Assembly: GCF_000276665.1 (NCBI RefSeq)
Contig: NW_004955438.1
Coordinates: 11,053,177-11,117,176, forward strand
Length of the DNA: 64,000 nt
From: Chinchilla lanigera
Lineage: Eukaryota > Chordata > Mammalia > Rodentia > Chinchillidae
Reading direction: 5' to 3'
Shown here piece by piece: positions 23,069-33,800 of this stretch. Below the pieces are notes generated by a model. The model saw only the letters and a program-made list of their open reading frames with translations. It did not search any database and was not told where the DNA came from. Both the position numbers and the translations under genes were made by a program. Position 1 is the stretch's first letter; every line of letters starts with the position of its first letter.

Positions 23069-23519
23069 TTTTGACAGAGCCAGCCAAGAGCAGGTAAGAC
23101 CCTTTGGGGCCATTTTCTTTCTCTAAAATCTACAGCAGAGAAGAACTGTAGATTTTTTTCCTTCCCCTTTCTCTCTGTCCCCTAAGGAAGTTCTAATCCC
23201 CCTTTTGCCCTTGGTCACCCAGGATGGGGTTTCACCACTAGAGGGCACAAATTCTTTGGTTATGAGGAGAGGCAGGGAGCTATACGATGGTAACAATGAA
23301 TAGGAGCTGGGTCCCACCGTGGGGAACAGGGGAAGGGAAGTGCATGGCCTCTTTGTTTTTCCCACCTGGGAAGAGGCCCATAGGTCCACCCTGTGTTTAT
23401 CTCCCCTTTCTTCTTTTTCCAATTTTCAGTCGCTCATTGCAGGTATGAGTCAGGTAAGAGCTGCCAGAGAGCCTGTTATTAACCCACTTACATAACACTG
23501 TTCAGGTTCCATGTATATG
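23069..23519 (+). mobile_element. ERV leader/gag-proximal remnant
   Basis: Between the LTR fragment and the hAT insertion. Contains AGGTAAG-type donor-like strings but no long intact frame. Assignment rests on position only. Confidence 0.35.
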
Positions 23520-23527
23520 ACCTAGAG

Positions 23528-23715
23528 CAGTGATGGCGAAACATTAGAGACTGAATGCCAGACTGCAATCCCAAACCCACTTGTTTATCACAAAGAGCCA
23601 ACACTGAAATTAGACATGAATACTGAGGTTTTAGCTTAGAAAAAAGTAACTCCACATTAACATCTTTTGTCTTAAGAGAAAAAACATAATTGCATGCATA
23701 AGTTTGCCACCACTG
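23528..23715. mobile_element. Non-autonomous hAT element (MITE) with perfect 8-bp TSD
   Basis: A 188-base element with terminal inverted repeats: left cagtgatggcgaaac, right (reverse complement) cagtggtggcaaac. It is flanked by the identical octamer acctagag at 23520-23527 and 23716-23723. An 8-bp duplication and CAGTG ends are typical of hAT transposons. It has no coding capacity. From memory the left half resembles the OposCharlie/SPIN-like families known for horizontal transfer among vertebrates; this needs a database check. Confidence 0.85.
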
Positions 23716-23724
23716 ACCTAGAGT

Positions 23725-24294
23725 TTAGTATGTGTTGTCTTGTAGCTAGATGTCCACCCAAAGGCTAATGTGGTCATAGGTGGGGCTTTTTGGAGCTGGC
23801 TGGATCTACCTTGTGTGATACTGGGATTAAGGGTGTGTGGCACTAAATTAGTCCACTGATTGGAATTAGCATAGTTCTGGGTGTGGATAATAGGTATGCT
23901 ATAGGAAATAGGATGTGGCAAAACTGGCTGGAGAAGTGGGTGGGACTTGTCATTTCAAAATCCCAGATGATTCTCAGGACCCTGTACGTAGAACTTCACA
24001 AAAACTCCCATAAGAGGTGGATGGCATAAATGGCACCAGACACCACAAGAAGCCCACTATCCTGACTCCTCACAGTAGCCCACTCTGAGTCTCCTGGATG
24101 CAGGGTGCACTTTTATTGTTGCTTTTATCCTTTTGTTTTTCCCTTACCCCTTGATCCCTCATTTTTCAAATAAACTTTTGGCACTATTTGGCTTATCTCA
24201 TCCAAATCTTTGTTTGAGGCAAGAAAGATCTGGAATACTTTTGTTCAGTGAGCCATTTTTAAGGGAACTACCCAACAAGAATGCCCACCCTGTG
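23725..24294 (+). mobile_element. LTR-like sequence, probable solo LTR
   Basis: The end contains tttttcaaataaacttttgg (poly(A) signal) followed by a tttgtttgaggcaagaaaga U5-like stretch ending near aactacccaaca. The 5' border is not clear. Confidence 0.45.
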
Positions 24295-24625
24295 ACTGAC
24301 TAATCTGAAAACAACAATATGCAGTTTAAGAAGCATTGTTGAACTCCTACCATCTTGTATGGTGAAGCTCTGCATCATTTCCAATGTTTTTTTATTATTA
24401 CTTGTTACTGTCTTTGATTGTTCAATCAATCTTACATTCTTATGTCTGCTGGACTAAGCAACTTCATTAAAGATAACACTATATAATGTAGCAACAACTG
24501 TAAATTCCTATCATTTTGTTTTGAGGTCATGTATTGTTTTTGTTGTTTTTGTGTTGTTTTGATTTTGTCTTCATTGTTTTTTTGTTAGTTTTTTTAATTT
24601 TTAAAATAAAAAAATGAAAAAAAAG
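24295..24625 (+). mobile_element. L1 3' UTR fragment, inverted copy of 17.1-17.4 kb
   Basis: Reverse complement similarity to 17105-17400: ttgttttgaggtcatgtatt, gattttgtcttcattgtttt and catcttgtatggtgaagctc all recur in inverted form there. It ends in an A-rich tail, so this is an L1 3' end in + orientation. Confidence 0.8.
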
Positions 24626-24639
24626 GAATGCCCACCTTG

Positions 24640-24890
24640 GGTGAAGATGACACCACCCAAAAGACTTGTAGTCTGGATGGGATGAAAGGGAAAGGCAGGC
24701 TTGCTGCTTGCTGCTGCCTGCTTTCTCTGCCATGGACTGTTTCTCCTCTGCCCCTCTGCCCCCACCACCCTGCCTTGGAACCAGCTATGGATGGAAACCT
24801 ACAAACCATGAGCTGAAATAAACCTTTCCTCCTTTGACTTTGGGTGTTGAGTATTTTGTCTCAACAATGAAACAAGTAACTAAGAGAGCA
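24640..24890 (+). mobile_element. ERVL-MaLR LTR 3' part
   Basis: The sequence accatgagctgaaataaacc tttcctcctttgactt ... gtctcaacaatgaaacaagtaactaaga is the diagnostic 3' end of MaLR LTRs (ORR1/MT/MST group), with its AATAAA signal. Confidence 0.75.
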
Positions 24891-24899
24891 TGGTTTTTG

Positions 24900-27041
24900 G
24901 GTTTTTTGGGGGAGTTGCCCTTAGGTTTTTGTTGTCCCCAGTACTTTGTTCAGGTTTCTCACTCTTTTGGGACTTTGCTGGTGCTCAAAATCTCATCTGT
25001 GCTAGGACAAAAGGAGAAGCACTGAGACAAAAAGACAGACCAAAATTATAGCTGTCCCAACTCTAAGCACACTCAAGATATCCAAAGGAAAACTCATGGC
25101 CAACCAAGGTTGCAAGCAAACTGGCCACTGGCCACGTGATTGTACCAAGTTACTACCAGGGCTCTGTACTGTGCGTCAGGCAGCTGATGTGCCAGACTCA
25201 TAGCACCAGAGGATTGACTGTCTCCACTTCCAGAGAGAGGCTATGTCAGCCCAAACCCTCATCTTTGATGAAGAGGACTAAAGGAGATTGGGGCAACCTA
25301 CCATGCCCCTATCAACAGACACCTCAGTCTCCTGAAAAAAAAAACAAAAAAACAAAAAACAACCAAGTGACCCTGCAGGCCATGAGTAAGCAGCTTCAAT
25401 TCTTTTGGCTCCCGTTTTAACTTCTTTCTCTGGGAAATCCTCCTCTAGATCTACAGCCATAATTGGAGTTGAGCAGAACCCTGGTCAGTGCTTCTTTACT
25501 TCTTCGACATGTCATTTCAAAGGTCAAATGTTCAACCACAAGTTTTTAATTGTTCCACAGTGTCTTACTCCCTTACTAAAAAGAGATTTACTAACAAAAC
25601 TGGGGGCAAGCTCCAATTTCGGCAAATGCTAAAGCAAACTTTACCTGTTGGGATTATACCGGGCCATGCTTCTAAACACGACTGAGGTTACCATAAAGAC
25701 CTGCACTACTCTTAGTATCACCTCACTGATACCTAAAAAGTGGCTTCTCAGACCTATGCAAGCATGCATAGGTCTCAGTAACCTGCCCCTCCAAGACCCT
25801 GAGGAGGTGTGGGTCACTGATAAAAGTAGCTTTGTCCAAGAAGGTCACTGAAATGCAGGTTATGAGCTGTCATTTCACAACAGGTTATTAAGGCCAAACC
25901 ATTTCCCCTGGGGACTTCTACTCAAAATGCAGAGCTGATAACCCTAACTTGGCATTAATATTAAGAAAAGGGAAAAGGCTAAATATCTACACAGACTCCA
26001 AATATCCTTTTCTAGTCCCATGCAGCAATCTGGAAAGAAAGGGGCTTGCTAACTAATAAGCAATCATCATAAAGTACAATCTGCAAATTCCACAACTCCT
26101 ACAAGCAGTTTATCTCCCAAGCAGGTCATTGTCATTCATTGTAAGGGACACCACAGAGATATGTCTAAGTCCCTGGGGAATCAACAAGCTAGTAGGGAGG
26201 CAAGAGAGGTAGCCTTACAGACCCTCAGGTAACCCTAGCCTCATTTCCCATTCCTGAAGAACCAGGAATGTCCCTTCCTCAAGGGACACAGTAGAAGGCT
26301 ATAAAATCCCTATCTGGGAAATGGCCACTCAGATTTTCACAGGATTAAGATAGCAGTGACTACCCAACAGATCTGCAAACCTTGCCCAATGTATGCTTAA
26401 AATAACTCTAGCAAGCCCAGGCCACTTGAAAGAAGAAAGTACACCTGTGAACCTCTTAAAGACCTGAGGCTCCTCTTCAAAAAGCAAGACTCCAGTACTG
26501 CTCTGGATGCATATAAGTGCCCCTAATCCACCACAGCTTGGACAGGTACCTGTTTAGAGACTCCTATTTTTTTTTTTTAATGAGACTCCTATTTTTAATT
26601 AGCTCCATCTTGTGGGTAATCTTGCTAAGGCTACAGCTCTCAGGCTCTTGGTAATTTATCTAACATTTCTTTTTGCCATACTTTCTCTTCTACAGGAGCA
26701 TGAGAATCTGACCTGCTCCTTCTCATATTGGGGCTCTACATCCCAAACCTGATAGTAAATTTCTATCCTGACAAACTCATACAAGTTTTCTCCTGTCAAA
26801 CAGGCAGCTCAACAATCCTTCCCATATAAATGCTAACTCTTTTCTCATCTTCTGACAGGTTTTCTCTTCAACCCTGCTGGTGAGCCATGACATCCTAAGG
26901 TAGTTGGCGAGAACATAATCACCAGTAGTTAGGGCCTACAACCCTTTTTCAGCCAGAAGTAGCTACAGTGTACGAAGACAAAGACCTCCATACCCTTAGT
27001 AGCCCATAATGAATTACGGGGATTTAGGTCTGTCAGGGGGA
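24900..27041 (+). mobile_element. Gammaretrovirus-like ERV internal region, degenerate
   Basis: In order on the + strand I see: a nucleocapsid zinc-knuckle remnant near 25105-25150 that has lost its first Cys; protease-like sequence across 25405-25632; RNase H C-terminal sequence near 26130-26215; an integrase zinc-binding-like piece near 26330-26440; and an envelope transmembrane-like piece near 26710-26830. Reverse transcriptase is mostly gone. Stops and frameshifts separate every part, so nothing can be expressed as an intact viral protein. Domain order and orientation support an old class I (ERV1) provirus. Confidence 0.75.
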
Positions 27042-27390
27042 GATGTGGCAGGAGACCAAGGCATGGAAAACCAGCTCAGCAACTGTGCAAGGTAGAACAA
27101 GCACCAAAAAAACCCAGGTTCCAGTCAGAAAGGGCTATCTTCAATTCTCATGACAACTCAAGTGGAATTCTGAAAGCACAGCCTAGTCCTGATGTTAGCC
27201 TGTGGACTGGGAGATAGAAGACAAGCAGCGTTAAGCTCTCTCTCTCACAGCAGTCCACTCTCACCTTGTAGATTTTACTTCTTTTCCTACCTTTAATTGA
27301 TCTACATTCACTCTGCAGAACATGTTTCTTTTCCTTCCTTTAATAAATGTAAAACCTCACTACTGAGGGGTAAAAAACTAAAGAGTTACC
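27042..27390 (+). mobile_element. ERV 3' LTR (partial)
   Basis: Begins tgtggcaggagaccaaggca right after a purine-rich tract (gggggaga), the expected polypurine-LTR junction, and includes ttcctttaataaatgtaaaa. It resembles 22880-22965 near its poly(A) signal. The U5 end appears truncated. Confidence 0.6.
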
Positions 27391-29168
27391 CCTTGCTAAC
27401 GAGATAAAGTCCTGGCCTCGTGGCATTTTTATAGTCACTTTTTCTTGCCTTGCTATACTCTTGCCGAGCTCTCTCAGGCATCCTAAGTGTGACACCTAAT
27501 TGCTTGATCCTGAACACACCGAGGTCCTCTCTCTTCATGCCCTGGCACCTGGTGTCTGCTCAAAATATCATTTCTCCTCTGCGGCACCCTTGCACCTTCA
27601 TTTATAGCCCAGGTTGAATGTGACACCACCTTGAAACCTTGACTGACTGTCACAGCATTTGTCCTTTCCCACCGCACCTCTGGGGTCTGGAGCCTGAATG
27701 CTTTCCTACATACAGTATAACTTACGACACTGTTTGTTTAGCCAGTTTGTCTCTAGTCGACTAAGCTTTTCAAGAGGAAGGGCCTCTTTCTCTCATCTGC
27801 TTGACAGTGAGTCCATTCGCTTATTGCGGGGGAAGGTTGGAGCTCAAGGGGAGGTCTAAGTACAAAATTACAGGAGAAACAGTATGCTGATTTCTCTCTG
27901 CACTCAAAGTGTGAAATTTCCAGAGAAAGAATTCAGGGAATTGCTTGCTAAGTTACAGGAAAATTTCATTTGCTCACATGGCATAAAGTAACATCTTCCT
28001 TTAGAAGGCTTGCTTTAAAAAAATCACATTTTTAACTCCAGCTAATCAGTAAAGATCAGTGCAGGTTTTATAGTATAAGACTATAATTGCCAAGTGAACA
28101 GATGAACTGTATGGTTCCTGGTGAATTATTTTATCATGGGCCTTGGTATTAAAGAGCATGGGCCAGATGATCCAAAAATGTCTTTTCCCTTTAACATACC
28201 AAAGTTAGTTTTAGCTTAATTCTAATAGTCTGCAGAATTTAAAATGGAAATAGATTTATCTAGAAGTAGAAACACCATTCACCTTTCATGTGCTAGGGTA
28301 GTATTGGAAAGCATTTGCTAAACTGTTTCACATCCAAGATAGAAGATGGCACCCTAACAAGCTACTTTCCTAGATCTTTTAAAAGCAGCCAGATGGAATG
28401 AGTAATGACTGCTATATCCAAAAGAAACAACTCCTTGTGTTCAAAGGCCAGGAGAAACAGCTTGGTTTGTGGTAAGGAAAGTTTTCCTCCAAGGCCAGCC
28501 TTGTTGTCTTGCGAATTCTGGTTTGTGCTAACATTCACATTTTGATACAGAAACACCCAGCAGTCTTCAGTGTGAAGCTTCCAGAACTCAACTAGTTCTT
28601 TGGAGATCTCAAGTCAGGTGAGTTAACCTTCGCATTCCTCTTGAAACAGAGACTATACAACTGTCGTGGTTTCCTACTGCAGCCAACGCTACCAACAGTC
28701 TTAAAAGTCAAAGTCCTACAATCAAGGACTTGCCATGACTGCATTCCTCCTGGAGGCTCCATGGGGATTTTTGCATTTTCCAGCTTCCAGAAGCCACCTA
28801 TAGCCCTTCATTTGTGGGTTCCTCCATCTTCCAGTCCCGTAGGATCTTCAAATATATCTCCCTTAAAAAGACCTTTGTTATTACTTTCAGCCCACCTGGA
28901 TAATCCAGAATCATTTCCCCATTTAAAGATTCTTGCTTTAATCACAGCTGAAAAGTGCCTCTTACCATGTGAAATAACATTTACAACCTCAGGGGATTAG
29001 AATGTGTTATGTTTGGCGAGCTATTATTCATCCCATAACTATAAACACCATTCACCTAAGAACAAAATTCCCTACATAAACCTCAGAGCCTATTAACTGC
29101 AGTTCAGTTATGTCACTAATCTGAAATTGGAATCCATAATGAACACCTATAGCTTTTAAATTACTAAG
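27391..29168. other. Intergenic DNA with an ancient LTR-like stretch
   Basis: No gene recognised. The part 28640-29040 (cacctggataatccagaatc ... catgtgaaataacatttaca ... gctattattcatcccat) resembles the 3' half of an old mammalian LTR-type repeat. The ORF at 28641-29000 is therefore unlikely to be a gene. Confidence 0.45.
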
Positions 29169-29325
29169 ACAGTGGTTCTCATCAGAATCCTCTAGACAAC
29201 TGAAGGCCAATTTGTGGGCCCTGACCCCATGGCTTTTAATTCAGAATTTCAGGTCTGGGGTACAGTTGAAGAATTCACATTTTTAACAAGATTCCAGATG
29301 CTGCTGCTGCTGGTCCAGAAATAAC
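29169..29325 (+). mobile_element. MER5A-like hAT-Charlie remnant
   Basis: cagtggttctcatcagaatc ... caggtctggggtacagttga ... gatgctgctgctgctggtcc matches the MER5A layout. The right terminal repeat is eroded. Confidence 0.7.
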
Positions 29326-30420
29326 ACCATTAAAAGATATATGATATAGAAACCAACAAATAGTAGTGAGTTCTGCTACCAGGATAACCCTAGGCGCTCC
29401 ACAGACCCACTGCAAAGTTGATATTGTTGGAAGCGATACCAACTAACACTTACTCTTCAATGATGCTAATTGGTCCAGAAATATCCTGGTTACTGATGCT
29501 GGTTACTTTGAGAAGATGCACTCTACCTTTCAAATGATTAATTACTGTGGAGATGTGTGATGACAGGTCGGCAACTATTAAAATATCCCTTGTGCAGCAC
29601 ATTAAGTAATGGAATGGAGAAACAGGACTAATTATATACCTGTATCTAAAAGATCCACAGTGAAAAAGAGGCAAAAATAGATTTAATTACACTATATTCA
29701 CACACAAGTCGCATCTTTCTTTACATATTTATTTTCATGGCAAAAATAGACTATAATATATTCATTTCACATATAATATACTCAGCCATTCAAGCTTTTG
29801 CCCATTGAATGTACACAGCTTTATAAACCAATAGTTTAGAAGAATTAAGCTTTTGTGATTAGACATTTTTATATTATCTTCCAACAATAGCACATAAAGT
29901 TGCTTTTTAAACTAGAAGATACTAGACAAATATTCTACTATTTCAAAAAGTTAGAATTCCCAGTGCATTTCTTGAATTATAGGGCAACTTTTTGAAGTAT
30001 ATTTCACATAATTTTTCTCCAAATTTTGTTCTTGTTTGTTGGTTTTGTTTTAAATAAACTTGCTTTATAGATATTTTTTCACTATGCTTTGTTAAATTTA
30101 CTATGGATGACGTTTGGGTTGCTTGTCTTTTAAACGGCTAATAAAACACAGAAGTGTAGAGCAGAGTTCTGGTTTGTTACAACGTAATTTTTCATTTGAA
30201 CTAAAGAGCTTTATTAGAAATCATATATTCCTCTATTAAGTACAATTAAAACATTGAGATGACTTCACAGAAAATACTTCATGGTATGGCTTGACTGCGT
30301 CCCCCAGGTTCATCTGTGGGGAACTTCACCCCCAATGCAGTACTACTGGGAAGCGGGATGCTCAGGAGGCAGAGCCTTCAAAAGTGGATCAATGTTATTA
30401 CCACATCTCAGGAGGGTGTT

Positions 30421-30472
30421 ACACACACATACACACACACACATGGACACACACACACACACACACACACAC
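30421..30472. repeat. (CA)n microsatellite
   Basis: Two CA blocks separated by catgga. Confidence 0.95.
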
Positions 30473-30720
30473 GCCTTCTGCCAAAGACCACGCGGCAAAG
30501 CCCCTCAACCTGTGGCCCCCTCAACCTGCCTCCACAACCAGAAGATATGGTTTCAGGCATTATGTTACAGCAACACACACCAGGCTAATACTCTTTAAGT
30601 GTAACATTTTAAAACTTACAGATAAAAACCTACACATTTTATATTTTAATGTAAAAATGACTTTAGAACACACACACACACAAAAGCAAAATTATATCAG
30701 CCCATTGCCAATCAGTCTTT

Positions 30721-30864
30721 TTTTTTTTTTGGTTTGTTTTTTGGAGACAGTCTTGCACTGAACACACCATGTAGCCCAGGCTGGCCTCAAACTCATAGAG
30801 ATCCTCCTGCCTCAGTCTCCGGAGTGCTGGGATTGCGAGCATGTGCCACCCGCTCGACTATGCT
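30721..30864 (-). repeat. B1 SINE with TSD
   Basis: Inverted B1 (ttggagacagtcttgcactg ... ccggagtgctgggattgcga). The string aatcagtcttt occurs at 30710-30720 and 30865-30875. Confidence 0.85.
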
Positions 30865-30875
30865 AATCAGTCTTT

Positions 30876-33800
30876 CGAGTAAGGCTTAATTGTATGAGTT
30901 TTTAAAATAAGCATGAGGTATTGACAAATTTCTGTCACTTTCAATCTCTTGCTTAGAATGCCTATACTGAGTAGTATATAATAATTCAATTCTACCAGAA
31001 ATTAAGCTGATTACCTTTAGTACAGAACTGTAAAAAATTCTAATATAGTCTAAACAGACCATATTATAAGTTTTTGAAAAATACTAAGAATCATCCCTAC
31101 ACAATTACTTCCTCCATTTCTCCATTATGCCACAAAGACCAAAACTATGTGCATAAAACCCATTACAGTTCTACCATAAACAGTGGTTTCAGATTACTGC
31201 GTTTTATACTTTCTCCTTTGCCTTTCTGTCTGACTCACATGGGCTTACTCGTATTACATTATTTTAAGCCCTGTCTTCATTAAATTTGTTCTGGAAATAA
31301 TTTTGTCACTTCTGGAGGGTATTTTTTACTTCTTTCAGACTATTTATTGGACTGCACTAATTATTCCAGTAAAATACCAAACCTTACCAAAATGCTTTGA
31401 GGACATTTTTAAAAATTAAGACATTAATAAATGTCATATAATTAACAAAAGATTTGTCTCATTTAGTAGTTCACTAATTTCAGGTGATCATTCATACATT
31501 TCCAGAATAGAAAAATTTGGATAGTCTCAGGATATGGAAGCAATTTGGCCTGTCATGTTATAAAAAATGAGCACCTGAATTGCTATTTCTCCCTCATTTG
31601 TTCAATACGCATCTGGTGAATAAGCAAATGGAAGGGGAAAGCCAGTTATCATCAAATCTGTACCAGCCTCATCAATATACCCAAAACCTAAGACTTGACA
31701 GATGCATATTCCCGCTAACCCAGTAATAATCTAGCCTTCTGAATTTCTTTGGCAGTGTAAATTTCCTCCAGACAGTGAACTCTGTAGATTTTTGCCGCAC
31801 CAAGTTTTAAGTACAAATTTAAAATACACACGTACACTTAAATGTCCATAGTATTCATGTTTGACATGTGAAATAAACCACCATTTTTTTACAGCTTAAA
31901 ATTAGCGTACCAGTTCAGTTAAAATTGCAGGTTCTTACACTGAGATCACGCTGTGTCTGTACTGCTCTACCCGTGCACAAAGCCAAGAGGTTTCACATAT
32001 TTTGAATGGTCCTTTTATTTGACACACCATAAAGTCATTAAATAGAAGTTAAAGAATAATGACAAAAACACTTATCAAGACTTTCAGAAATTCGGAACTC
32101 TATATAAAACTTACTGTTACAAGTTCTACAGGTAGAAACGCAAACAGTTATTCCTTTCCTGTGTGCATTTGTACTTGTTTATGTTAAAGCTACACCTGAA
32201 AGCATATGATTACTATCCCTTTCTTAACCCATCAAAACATTGAAAAATGTTTAGATTTTTATCCCAGATTTTTGAAAACTAAGTATTTTAATTTTTCAGG
32301 TAAAGAGGACTAACCATTTGGTGGAAACCATGTGCAAGCAGACCTTAATTCTACTCATGGGTGACCTAGAGATACACTATCCTCAACACCATCTGACTTG
32401 CACTGCCGACCCCTCAGGTGGGTGCTGCAAACCTTACACTTCCAGCTTAGCCTGTACCTTCTTCCTCCACTTCAATCCCTGGACAATACTAAAGAAGACA
32501 GGAGAAGCAAGTGGCAAGAGGAAAGGTAGAGGAGTATTTTGCCAATTTACACTCCCTTACCTTGCCCCACATGAGAGGAGGTTTCACAAGCTGCACTGGT
32601 GCTCACTTCAAACTCCTCCCTGCCCCTTTCCCAGGGCTGAGATACTCGCATCTGTGAAAGTCTCCCCGGAAACGCTGGCCAATCTGACTTCAGTTGTTTC
32701 TGAGTCTCAGTTGCCAATGCCTGGCAGAAGCAGGGAGATTCATGCTCTGATCTCATCACCAGGGTAAAAAAAGGAAGAGGGAAATTTGCCCTCCATATTC
32801 TTGGGAGTACAAAATATCAAGGTGGTTCTGCACCACCACTACATTTCAGGCCCCCTGTGGCTTGTGTAACCTTTAGGGGGACAAACCAAGAAAGTTACAA
32901 CTCAGAGTACCATTTCAATTCAGCACAGAAGTGAACTTTTATAGCAATTTTTTTTTTAATTTGGGAACTGCCTGAAATATACAGAAAATTATACCACTTG
33001 AACAATCCAAGGAGCTTTCAAATATTTTCCGAAGTCCACCCACCTCCAAACACACGAACTTTGAACTTTCTAATATTTCCTCTTTTCTCTGTAAGTAACT
33101 ATAAATAATAGGCTAAATGAAGCCCTTGTATCCAGGGCTTTGAAAAACTTGTGTTGCTTTGATAAATGTTTTCTCAGGCCCCCCAAAATTTTTTGTTGTT
33201 GTTTTCTGAGACAAGGACTCGATATATACGACAGGCTGGCCTTGAACTCACTCAATAGCCCCAGACTGGCCTTGAATTCCCAGCCATCCTCCTGCCTCGG
33301 CTTTCTGAGTGCTAGGATTACAGGTATGTGTACCACCACACATGGGTCTTAGGCAGATTCTTGAGAGCTTGTTTGGAGGTTCTAGCAGGGGAGCACAGCT
33401 ATTCATATACCCTTGACCAAGGAACGGTCCTCCTCTATCCCGGGTGGTGCGCAGCTTCAGGAAGGATGCACATGGAGCATTGAGGGAGGAAGGGGACACC
33501 TGCCTAGCCAGCCAGATCAGCCGAATCAACCCTGGCGATCAATGGGGTTAGATGTCGCAGCCAGATCGCCCTCACATCCTCAGATTCTAAATGCAGCATT
33601 CTCTCTACTTCCAAAATGTCTGTCCCTCAGCTCAAAAAGGAGCCTCTTGGAATTTAGATTCTTAGGTGTTTTTTAAGTAAAATTCCAACTGGGAAGGAAT
33701 CATTTTAGCTATGCAGCTTTCTTGGTAGAAAGCAAATTCTCCTAAATTTGTATCCAGGAGAGTCTTTTAGAAGGTCTAACCGCCCCCTCCAAAAAAACTA

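Noticed and set aside
25136..25851. Small open frames that look coding
   Set aside because: They are disjoint remnants of ERV gag/pro, broken by stops and frameshifts, not host genes.
30281..30761. His/Thr-rich open frames
   Set aside because: Translation of the (CA)n repeat.
32318..32767. 149-codon + strand open frame in the intergenic region
   Set aside because: No domain, repeat-free but without codon or splice evidence. Length is compatible with chance in 20 kb.
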